Of a stretch of 64,000 bases of DNA, positions 48,101 to 58,240 are shown piece by piece. Where the stretch lies: NCBI GenBank assembly GCA_933228675.1, contig OW121741.1:77154387-77218386 (forward strand), read 5' to 3'. Position 1 is the stretch's first letter, and every line of letters begins with the position of its first letter. The DNA is from Stomorhina lunata (lineage: Eukaryota > Arthropoda > Insecta > Diptera > Rhiniidae). The position numbers were made by a program, and so were the translations under genes. Under the pieces are notes generated by a model. The model ran no database searches. It saw only the letters and a program-made list of their open reading frames with translations, and was not told the origin of the DNA.

Positions 48101-48831
48101 AGTTGGATGAATTTCTGAAATTTTTTCGCACGATTTGTCATGTACTCAATAAGGCCTGTTTGGGTACATGAGTTTTTTTTAGTGTAATATTATTTAATAG
48201 ATTGAATTACAAAAAATTCACCTGTACTTCTTAGGGGTCTCGACTTTGGAGGCTCACAGCTGCTCAATTTCTCGTTCTAGAGCACTGCTTGAGGTGTCAG
48301 TTTTACACCAGTTTTACAGCATCTTCTTAGATCCGGAATTTCCAAAACATTTTTCTAGTGGTTCATGAGGTATATTACTAAAAGATATCCACTGGCCACA
48401 CCTGTACCCGGGTATAAGGACTAGGGTTAAACAGACAAATGGGGGGAAACATTCAAAAAAGTTGCCTACTGCTTCAATGCAACAGTTATGATCGTCTATT
48501 TAACGGAATACTTAAGCAAAATTGAAAACGAGAATTATGTTGAAACTGAAAACTCGTCTACTTTCTTACCTATGATCATATAATCGGTTCGGTTAGACGA
48601 ACTTGTCCACCATAATTTTCCTTTTATGTGTAAGAGCAAAATTACGAAATATTAAGAATTTATTTGCGAATTTTCATAAAAAATCAAAATAAAGCATTCA
48701 AAAAGATTTCAAAAACCACTTTAATGAAAATGTTCAGGCAAAATTGGGTGCTTTATGAACTCGTCGACAAATTTCCATGAAGACTCCGAAGAAATGTCTT
48801 CTTAATCCAAAATAAGCTATCTTTCCTAAAA
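48101..48831. other. Intergenic DNA between two A copies
   Basis: Not recognisably repeated within this window and slightly less AT-rich than its surroundings. All frames are short, and no splice-bounded coding stretch was found. Confidence 0.45.
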
Positions 48832-49592
48832 ACAAGTAAGAAAGTGCTATAGTCGGTCAAGCCCGACCATACGATACCCTTCACCACTAAAATCAAAGTG
48901 TTATTTTATCTATATAAAGACAAATATTTGCTAAATTTTGCAAACATTTTCGCAAAACTTATATATTTAAGCTGTTTCCGTCATTTGGACTTATATGAGA
49001 CCTAGGGTCAAATGTGGACCGATTATCTCGAAATTTGGCAAACTGATTACAGTTTTTATAAAAATAATGTTTTTTAATGTTGAAATTCTCATTATCTTTA
49101 GATTTACGATCGTTTTAGTGATTTTTGTCTCATTAAGTGCGTTTTTAGAGAAGATCTTGTATGGGAGCTATGGTCAAATGTGTACCGATTTCACGAAATA
49201 TGGTACAGTGATTTAAATTTACATAAGCAGTATTTGTTTTAAATTCCATCAAAAAATATTTATATTTGTGGTCAATATATCAATTCCGGGAAGTGGGACC
49301 TATGGGAGGTACCATAAATAATGGACCGATTTTGACAAATTTCAATAGCCGTGGTCCCATTATCAAAAAAATGATTCTTGCCAAATTTCATCAAATTATC
49401 TTTAGATTTGCGACCTGTAGTTTGATTACAAGGTTTACATGGGGGTCCAGCCAGACAGACGGACGGACATCGCTAAATCGACTCAGAAAGCGATTCTAAG
49501 CCTATTGGTATACTAAAAGGCGGGTCTAAGACAAATATTTCTATGCGTTTCATACATCAGCACAAACTTATAATACCTTTTCCACCTATGGT
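48832..49592 (+). mobile_element. Family A element (copy A14), fused to B4
   Basis: Complete A sequence to CCACCTATGGTG, where the closing subterminal repeat should continue TGAAGGG. Instead it passes directly into TTATATTCGGCTG of a B element. Confidence 0.85.
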
Positions 49593-50055
49593 GTTATATT
49601 CGGCTGTGCCGAATCTTATATATCCACCATCAAGTTATGTTAAATTTAGAAACATATTCCATATACTCAAAATGTGGACCAATTTCGAAAAAATTTGTAA
49701 CGCTAGTTGGTATTTGGACTAAATTCGGTTGCAGTAGCTTTATAGTTCAACATATAAAAGTATCTAAGTGGTTTTCCTAGTAATTATTTACTTTGCGCAA
49801 AACTGAATCATATAACCGGGTATAGTTTTACGTTAATAAGCTGTTAAATACTTTTCGTTACGAGTTCCTAATGTTAACAGTTCCTAATGCATCCTCCGTT
49901 TATAAGGTCTGGGATGAATATTGATTGTGGCATTTTGTGGTTTCCGGGAGTGGTTTTTATATGAAAGCTATGGTGAAATATAGACCGATTCCTATAAATT
50001 TTATATAATAAATAATAGTTGCATAAAACTTCTCTGTTTTTAATTTAGTCGTCAT
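49590..50055 (+). mobile_element. Family B element (copy B4), 5' part
   Basis: Begins inside the B 5' end at GTGTTATATTCGGCTG, with hairpin ATTCGGC-TGT-GCCGAAT. It is interrupted at 50,056 by a hAT-like element after GTCGTCAT. Confidence 0.8.
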
Positions 50056-50680
50056 CAAGGACCGAAAATAATTGTTATTTTTGAATTTTTTTATTAAAAA
50101 AGCAACTCCTATGAAATGTGAGAGAATAGAACCAAGTATACCGTTTTGATCTGATTTTTATATAAATATAACATTTATTTTAAACTTTTATTTTTTCGAG
50201 TTATTTGTTAACTTTTATTTTTTCGAGCAAAAATAACAGTCATTTTTGACTTTTATTATTTCGAGCATGAATAAAAGTTATTTTTTGACTTTTATTTTTT
50301 CGAGCAGAAATTAAAGTTATTTTTTTTTTGTTTTCACCCCAATTATGATTGCAAAACTCAACTCCATTAATTTTTGAGCATATGCAAATTTTTTTCACTG
50401 AAAAACTACTTTTGTTTGAAAATTTTTTTTACAAATATAATAAATTTATCATGAACTTAAACAAAAATAACTTTTATTTCTGCTCAAAAAAATGAAAGTC
50501 AAAAACTAACTTTTATTTCTACTGGAAAAAATAAAAGTCAAAAATAACAGTTATTTTTGCCCAAAAAAAAAAAAATAAAATGCAAAAAATAACTTTTATT
50601 TTTGCTTGAAAAAATAAAAAACAAAAATAACTTTTGTTTTCTGACTTTTACGATAAAAGTTATAACAGTTAAGGTCCCTG
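50056..50680. mobile_element. hAT-like foldback MITE with 8-bp target duplication
   Basis: The ends CAAGGACC and (inverse) CAGGGACC flank 625 bp. GTCGTCAT is duplicated at 50,048-50,055 and 50,681-50,688, and deleting the insert rejoins B4. An 8-bp duplication with CAGGG-type ends is typical of the hAT superfamily. The left half repeats TTTTGACTTTTATT and TTTCGAGCA units, and the right half carries them inverted, so the whole element can fold back. No transposase is encoded. Confidence 0.85.
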
Positions 50681-51517
50681 GTCGTCATATCTATTATAAT
50701 TGTATTTAATTTATCAGCATTAATTTGATTTCCGGGGCTGGGTTGTATGGGAGCTCTAACTAAATGTGAACCGATTTCGACTGTTTTCAATACTTTCTAA
50801 ACAAATCGAAAATAGAATTTTGTTCCTCTAGCTCTTCTCGTTAAGGAGCTATCGTGCGTTAATCTGACGGACATATCCCCTATTATTTTTGTATTTTTGT
50901 GTTTCTGTAAGTTTTGTATATGGGAGCTATAATCAAATGGTGACCGATTATAACAAAATTTGGCGCACTGGCTGGTATTCACATGAGACTTTCTTCTTCT
51001 AAATTTAGTGGCCATAACTATTACAGTTTACTATTTATTGGCATTTAAGTGTATTTAAGTTGGAATATAGACTGTTTCCGTAAGTGTTTTGTATGGGAGA
51101 TATGGTAAAATGTGAACCGATTTCAATGAAATTTTATATGATGCCTAGTGCTTATGTGAAGCTGCTATATACCATTTTTGTTTTTATCATTATAACAGTT
51201 TTAATTTGTCATTTATTTACAAATATGCTATTAGCCTAGACGAGGTTATACGGAAGCTATAGTCAAATGTGAACCGATTTTGCCCAATTTCAATACTAGA
51301 ATGAAACAAAATGAAGAATACATATCTTTGCCAAGTTTCTGTGGCCTAGCTCTTTCGTTTAGGCGTTATAGTGCTTTCAACAGACAGACGGGCATAGTTC
51401 AATAGTCTTGGAATTTCATAAGAATTCAGAATATATATCCCTTTTGGTTTTTGAGACAATTTTAAGGAAATTACAAACGGAATGACAATCTCAATATATG
51501 GGGGGTGGTAGGGTATA
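50681..51517 (+). mobile_element. Family B element (copy B4), 3' part
   Basis: Resumes at GTCGTCATATCTATTATAAT and continues with B modules and CAGACAGACGG to a degenerate 3' end GGGTGGTAGGGTATA. Confidence 0.8.
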
Positions 51518-51967
51518 AAAATGTCGAATGTACTTAGTTCAAAAACTCTACGTTAATACTTACGCTATACTATTTTTTCCATGTGGGTTAGAACTCCCCC
51601 TACCCCTATCCCATTTTTTTCGAACCAAATTAGAAAAGTATTATAAAAAAATGTCAGTTGTACTAAGTTCCATTAGTCTGCCTCTAATTCTTTTCAGTAA
51701 TAGAAAAGATTTTTACACAAAGTTTAAAAAGTTTTAAAAGCTCTAAAAATACATACGGATAAGTATTTTATTTGTATGGGGAAAAAATGTTGATTCTTTA
51801 AAAGTCGAATAGCTTAAGAGCTACATATTGATATAAGGATACGCGACAATAAGTTTTTACTGGGAATAGGGCCTAAAAGTTCAAATTCCCCTGATCCGAT
51901 CTACTTCTATGGTTGTTTAAAATACGGTCATTGGTTTAATATTATGTTTTTGTAAGTTTAAAATCAA
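51518..51967. other. Spacer between B4 and B5
   Basis: No recognised repeat or gene. The frame at 51,528-51,737 has no domain. Confidence 0.4.
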
Positions 51968-53332
51968 ACAAATAAGAGGTTTATATTCGGCTGTGCCGAA
52001 TCTTGTATACCCACCATCAATTTGTACGAGAGAGCAGCTAATTCAAAATGTTGACCAAATATGGTATTGTTGGTAATATATTTGGACTTAATTCGGTTGC
52101 AGGGGTATAGTTACTATAGTTCAACATTTAAAAGCATCTAAGTGGTTTCCCAAGTATTTACATTGGACAAAATGCTGTTCCATAACCGAATATAGTTTCA
52201 CATTAATAAGATGTTTCGTTGTGTTAATCATAATATACTGAATGTACCTCCAAATCTTTTTGATTGTAGATATAAAAAGGGGATGTTATATATGTATAAG
52301 AACTATAGCCAAATGTTGACCGATTGTTACAAAATTTTATATACTGGCTGGTATTAATATAAAGTTTATTTGTTTTTATATGAAAGCTATGGTCAAAAAT
52401 GGACCGATGTCTATAAAATTTGACACACTGACTGCAAGTTAGTCTCTGTTTTAAATTTAGTAGTCATAGATTTTACAATTTTATTCAATTAATCAGCATA
52501 AATGTGATTCCCAGGGCAGGGTTATATGGGAGCTCTAACTAAATGTGAACCGATTTTACCCATTTTCAGCACACAATTTCTACAATATATCGAAAATACT
52601 TTTGATAAATTTTGTCTCTTTAGCTTTTGTAGTTAAGGAACTATCGCGCTTTTATCTGACGGACAGACGGACATAAACCCCCTTTTCTTTATGTATTTTT
52701 GTGTTTCCGTAAGTTTTTTATATGGGAGCTACGGTCAAATGGTGACCGATTGTGACAAAATTTTGCACACTAGTTGGTATTGACATAAGACCTCCTCGTG
52801 CTAAATTGAGTGGTTATATCTGTTATAGTTTTAGATTAATTGGCATTTAAGTGTATTTTAGGTGAAATTTTGGCAGTTTCCGTAAGTTTTTTGTATGGGA
52901 GCTGTGATTAAATGTGAACCGATGTTGATGAAATTTTATATGCTGCCTAGAGCTTATGCAAAACTTCTATATACCAAATCTTATCATCATAGCTATTATA
53001 GTTTGTTATTCTTTTTATCAAATAAGCGATTAGCGTAGGCGAGGTTATACGGGAGCTATGGTCAAATGTTAACCGATTTTGCCCAATTTCAATACCAACA
53101 TTTTCTCAGAGATAAAGAATGTTTTGGCTAAGTTTCAGTGAGCTAGCTCCTTTCGTTTAGGCGTTATCATGATTTCAACAGACAGACAGACAGACGGACA
53201 TCGCTCAATCGTCTTAGAATTTCATAAGGATTCAGAATATATATCGTTTTTGATTTTTGAGCCAATATTAAGGAAATTACAAACGGAATGACAATCTCAA
53301 TATACCCCCCATTCTTTTTGATGGTGGGTATA
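51968..53332 (+). mobile_element. Family B element (copy B5), internally shortened
   Basis: ACAAATAAGAGG, hairpin ATTCGGC-TGT-GCCGAAT and TATACCCACCATCAA at the left, GATGGTGGGTATA at the right, with fewer internal modules than B2. Confidence 0.85.
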
Positions 53333-54123
53333 AAAATACTGGATAAACTAGAATATCATGTATTCTTTAATAAATATTAAATACTGACATATTTGACCCT
53401 TTATTTAGACCCCGTACGGGACGGTTAAAATAAAACTAAAACTGGGGTTAAAACTCTAAATTGAGTTATCTGAAAGTCTTCCCTAAATTGTTGATGCTTT
53501 TGTGCAAACTTTCTTTGATCTACCCAAACACTTATTTTTCCTCATATTTTTTCATGAAATCGCGACACTGTGCAACACTAAAAATTTCATAACAGAAATT
53601 AAGCTCCCTCGAAAATTACATAAAGTTAAAATGACATATTTAGTAGCATATGTCGTCCAATATGTCACATCTAATTCATATCCCTCATATGTCAATTTGC
53701 ATAATTTATATAAAAGTTTTCAAAACTTTTGTAAATCCTCTTCATGTAAATACTTTCTATGTATGAGTTGTCCTCTAACATTTGGCTTTAATGTTAATAA
53801 CATGAGAAAATTACATTTAACGGAAATATTTATTTTTAGTTTTGAAATTGACATAAAGTTTTTATGTGTTAAAATTAGTTGCAAGTAATTACTTAACAAA
53901 TTAGTAATTAAATGACTAACTAAACACATTAGCAACATGTTTTAGATGTTAATAGTTTTCTACGAAAATTTTTATTTAGTTTTCTACTTTTTTATTTAAT
54001 ACAATAAAATATACTTATATGGATACCTTCTACTTATAAGTAGTTAATTGTTAGTAATAAACTAAAATAATAAAAAATGTTTATTTATAACTTAGGGAGT
54101 ATTTAGTATGGACGTCGACATAC
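53333..54123. other. Intergenic or intronic DNA left of the exon
   Basis: If the minus-strand exon is real, this is the start of its downstream intron. The plus-strand frame at 53,502-53,888 (128 codons) is AT-biased, matches no family known to me, and overlaps an equally featureless minus-strand frame. Confidence 0.4.
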
Positions 54124-54200
54124 CTGCATCTTCTTATCCAATATGAAATTACCGCAATGCCAACTAATATTATGGCTCCCAAGGCACACCAGATAATGTT
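54124..54200 (-). CDS. Internal exon of a predicted membrane-protein gene
   Basis: On the minus strand a 77-bp segment is preceded by a good acceptor (pyrimidine-rich TTTCTGTTTTCAG) and followed by a consensus donor (GCAG then GTATGT). Read in phase 0 it encodes NIIWCALGAIILVGIAVISY followed by WIRRC and a split Arg codon. This is about 20 uncharged, strongly hydrophobic residues and then a basic stop-transfer cluster, as expected for a single-pass membrane segment with the cytoplasm after it. A second frame is open but gives a mixed hydrophilic sequence and is less likely. No flanking exon is certain, and the other exons may lie outside the window or be unrecognisable here. The protein family is not identified. 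Moderate G+C, rather than AT-rich codon drift, also sets it apart from its surroundings. Confidence 0.6.
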
Positions 54201-54244
54201 CTGAAAACAGAAATTAATGTCATTTAGTATTTTATGACAAAAAA

Positions 54245-54273
54245 ATCGTTACTTTAATATAGAAAAGCCCTAA
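54245..54273 (+). repeat. Short direct repeat beside the palindrome
   Basis: TCGTTACTTTAATATAGAAA and the following GCCCTAA recur at about 55,058-55,084 within the left arm, and inverted at about 57,183-57,207 in the right arm. Confidence 0.7.
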
Positions 54274-54282
54274 CCCCTAACC

Positions 54283-54323
54283 TAAAGCTAAATCTTATCT
54301 TATATTCTTAAACGAGCAATAAT

Positions 54324-54377
<54 letters not shown>

Positions 54378-54393
54378 TATATATATATATGTA
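54283..54393 (-). mobile_element. Family C tail fragment with (TA)n
   Basis: TCTTATCTTATATTCTTAAA and CGAGCAATAATTGTA are the inverse of the C tail (757-790). A long (TA)n run follows at about 54,328-54,390 and leads into the palindrome arm. Confidence 0.8.
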
Positions 54394-55260
54394 TGTATAT
54401 AAAATTCTATAATTTAAATTAATTTCTGTTCAATTGATGCTGTATAAGTGGGTATAAGACCTTTTACATTACTCGATTTTTTCAATTGGAAGATATAAAT
54501 ACCTATTTACATAACGCGAAACCCATGTTTTACGCAAAATTTTTTAATAGGAATTTTATTATGAACTTCGATTGTTAATCGATTTTTGGATCAAAAGGGA
54601 TCCAGTAACATCCATTCTATAGTTTCGAATTTGGTACCCGTCAAATGAATAGTTTTTTGAAGCCGACATGTAAAATTTTTAATATAATAGATTCTGTATA
54701 AAAAATTTTACCATCAGGATCTAAAAAGTACATTTTGTTTTCATATTTGGTACAAAATCAAGAAAATCATTTTCTATCCCTGACCTAGAATTGTAAAAGA
54801 GTTCGAAGTCTTGTGCGACCCTTACATTAGATGGCTACAGAACTATGTTAATTCATGCCTAATGTTAAGTTCAGTTAGCATCTGAACCCATCTGCTACTT
54901 CCTCATTGAACCGAAATTCGGATTAAGAAACACTAAAGTATTCCCTTATCTTTTGTGCTGTATATAGCTGCAGGTTTTTGGCATAGACCCGACCGTCTTG
55001 GTAGTTCGTTGGAAAGTTCGTCTTTCAGTAGTGCATTTAACTGTCCTATAGTGCATTTCGTTACTTTAATATAGAAAGGCCCTAAGTCGTTTTTCATTCA
55101 ATTCGCTTCTAAAAACTTTATCTAATATAATTTTATAAAAATTATTTAATTGTAAAAAAATATTGTTATAGGCTATAACTTATAGCATTAAGTTCTTTAG
55201 AGAATTTAGTAAAAAACATCGTTTAGAAAAAGTCTATATCTTCACAACTTAAGGTTTTAT

Positions 55261-56155
55261 TACCTGGGCGACCGAGCCTTACTCGGAGCTTTAGGATAAG
55301 CATTTCAAGGCAAATTTATATAAAGTATTAGACAAATAAATTAATTTATATGAAAGACATCACTTACAAATATTAAATTAATTTTAAATCATTTTATTCA
55401 TTTTGTCCGATCAACACACGATCAAATACATAGTTTGCAGTTCAATTCATTTTGAATAATTTTTTGAAATTTATCATACCAACATAGAAACTCACTCACG
55501 CTCATGCGCGACAACTTTGGTAAAGATCATAGTATGACCAAATGCACAGTTTACGATTTAATTAACATTAAGTAATTTTAAGTGGCGCCACCTGTCGGAA
55601 ATCGGTCACACCAACTAAGAAACCTTCGTCGGCTCATCCGCAATAACTTTGTTAAAGATCACAGCATGATGAAATGTGCAGATTACGATTTAACTCACTT
55701 TGAGTAGTTTTCAGTGGCGCCACCTACTGGAAATTGGTCATTCAAACTAAGAAACCTTCGTCGACTCATGAGAAAAAACTTTGCTTAAGATCGTAACATG
55801 ATCAAATACACAGTTTACGATTTAATTCACTTTGAGTAGTTTTCCGTGGCGCCACCTGTCTTTTTACCCATTTTGGCCCCCGAAATAAAAAAGTACCAAA
55901 TACGTGTTTAATATTTTTTTCACGTTTATTGATTCTAGTACAAAGTTAATTTCTGTATTCTTTGGTTCGAAAGATAAGTGTGGGTTAAAAATAGTACCAA
56001 AAAAACTACTTTTACCACTTTTTACCCCCTATCGGACATAGTTTCAAAAAAGTACCAAACACCTGTCCGCTTATTTTCATAGCTGTTTAAAACGTAATTT
56101 CAATTTTGTTCCTATAACTATTACTTTAGGAAAAATAACGTTTTCTATTTTCGGT
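55261..56155 (+). mobile_element. Family C element in the left arm, internally deleted (C3)
   Basis: Starts TACCTGGGCGACCGAGCCTT with hairpin CCGAG-CCTTA-CTCGG, has three 132-bp units with GGCGCC at 55,584, 55,716 and 55,848, then jumps at about 55,862 to the GTACCAAA-rich body. The inverted partner is at 56,184-57,022. Confidence 0.8.
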
Positions 56156-56183
56156 TCTTACGATTTTGACAAAAAAAAACGGG

Positions 56184-57022
56184 GAAAAAAATAGAAAACG
56201 TTATTTTTCCTAAAGTAATAGGTATAGGAACAAAATTGAAATTACGATAGGGGGTAAAAAGTGATAAAAGTAGTTTTTTGGTACTATTTTTAACCCACAC
56301 TTATCTTTTGAACCAAAGAATACAGAAATTAACTTTGTTCTAGAATCAATAAACGTGAAAAAATATTAAACATGTATTTGGTACTTTTTTTTATTTCGGG
56401 GGCCAAAATGGGTAAAAAAGACAGGTGGCGCCACGGAAAACTACTCAAAGTGAATTAAATCGTAAACTGTGTATTTGATCATGCTACGATCTTAAGCAAA
56501 GTTGTTTCTCATGAGTCGACGAAGGTTTCTTAGTTTGAATGACCTATTTCCAGTAGGTGGCGCCACTGAAAAAAATTACTCAAAATGAGTTAAATCGTAA
56601 TCTGCACATTTCATCATGCTGTGATCTTTAACAAAGTTATTGCAGATGAGCCGACGAAGGTTTCTTAATTGCTATGACCGATTTCCGACAGGTGGCGCCA
56701 CTTAAAGTTACTCAAAGTTAATTAAATCATAAACTGTGCATTTGGTCATACTATGATCTTTACCAAAGTTTTCGCGCATGAGCCGACGTGAGTTTCTATG
56801 TTGGTATGACCAATTTCCAATAATTATTCAAAATGAATTGAACTGTAAACTATGCATTTGATCATGTATTGATCGGACAAAGTGAATAAAATGATTTAAA
56901 ATTAATTTAATATTTGTGTGCGATGTCTTTCATATAAATTGATTTATTTTGCTAATACTTTATATAAATTTGCCTTAAAATGCTTATCCTAAAGCTCCGA
57001 GTAAGGCTCGGTCGCCCAGGTA
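56184..57022 (-). mobile_element. Family C element in the right arm (C3 inverse)
   Basis: Mirror of 55,261-56,155, ending CCGAGTAAGGCTCGGTCGCC then CAGGTA at 57,022. It shares the same internal deletion junction, so the duplication happened after the deletion. Confidence 0.8.
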
Positions 57023-57866
57023 CTAAAACCTTAAGTTGTGAAGATATAGACTTTTTCTAAACGATGTTTTTTACTAAATTCTCTAAAGAACTTAATGCTA
57101 TAACAATGTTTTTTTACAATTAAATAATTATTATAAAATTATATTAGATAAAGTTTTTAGAAGCGAGTTGAATGAAAAACGACTTAGGGCCTTTCTATAT
57201 TAAAGTAACGAAATGCACTATGGGACAGTTAAATGCACTAATGAAAAACGAACTTTCCAACGAACTACCAAGACGGCCGGGTCTATGCCAAAAACCTGCA
57301 GCTATATACAGCACAAAAGATAAGGGAATACTTTAGTGTTTCTTAATCCGAATTTCGGTTCATTTAGGAAGTAGCAGATGGGTTCAGATGCTAACTGAAC
57401 TTAACATTAGGCATGGATTAACATAGTTCTGTAACCATCTAATGTAAGGGTCGCACAAGACTTTGAACTCTTTTACAATTCTATGATAGAAAATGATTTT
57501 CTTGATTTTGTATCAAATATGAAAACAAAATGTACTTTTTAGATCACGATGGTAACATTTTTTAAACAGAATGTATTAATTTAAATATTTAGCATGTCGG
57601 CTTCAAAAAACTATTCATTTGACGGGTATCAAATTCGAAACTATAGAATGGATCTTATTGGATCCCTTTTGATCCAAAAATCGATTAACAATTGAAGTTC
57701 ATAATAAAATTCCTATTGAAAAGTTTTGCGTAAAACATGGGTTTCGCGTTATGTAAATAGGTATTTATATCATCCAATTGAAAAAATCAAGTAATGTAAA
57801 TGGTCTTATACCCACTTTTACAGCATCAATTGAACAGAAATTAATTTAAATTATAGAATTTTATAT

Positions 57867-58240
57867 ACAAGCAAGAAAGTAATATAGTCGGGCTCCACAA
57901 ATTCTGTGGTGCCCTATACTAATATGGTTCGATAAACGATTGTCAACATATTTGGAAGATTTTGTAACACTTAGAAATATATTTGTAGTACGAGAGCTAG
58001 GATCAAGTTTGGACCGCTTGTAACATAATTTTAAAAGGATTTTTCAATGAGGAAACTGAATGGGGGGTATAGTCATATAAAAAGCATTTCAAACACAATA
58101 TGATACCGTCACATACAGCGACCCTTTGTTTATTATTGCTTAAATACTCTTAAATTTCAAAAAAATTGTGACGATCATGAGCCCACATCTTAATTTCGGG
58201 GTTCCGGTTCTGCAGTAAGTACCTGATGATAATCAACCTA
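57867..58240 (+). mobile_element. 5' end of another DINE-like element (family J)
   Basis: ACAAGCAAGAAAG, a hairpin CCACA-AATTC-TGTGG and CCCTATACTAATATGG follow the A/B/D plan. Then AGAGCTAGGATCAAGTTTGG resembles the A module. The 3' part is replaced by the minisatellite. Confidence 0.55.

Larger units (their letters stand above)
54394..57869. repeat. 3.5-kb inverted duplication (1.7-kb arms, about 28-bp loop)
   Basis: The left arm (54,394-56,155) is matched by the inverse right arm (56,184-57,869), from TGTATATAAAATTCTATAAT at the outside to CGTTTTCTATTTT at the centre. The right arm lacks about 62 bp present near 56,030-56,092 and differs at scattered sites. Each arm holds about 865 bp of other DNA and a 5' part of family C (from 55,261, and from 57,022 inverted). 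RNA crossing it would fold into a very long hairpin. Confidence 0.93.

Noticed and set aside
50056..50680. Considered as an internal part of family B
   Set aside because: Other B copies lack it, and removing it with one GTCGTCAT restores the B sequence.
53502..53888. 128-codon plus-strand frame
   Set aside because: It has AT-driven composition, no domain, and an equally open antisense frame; no splice or promoter support.
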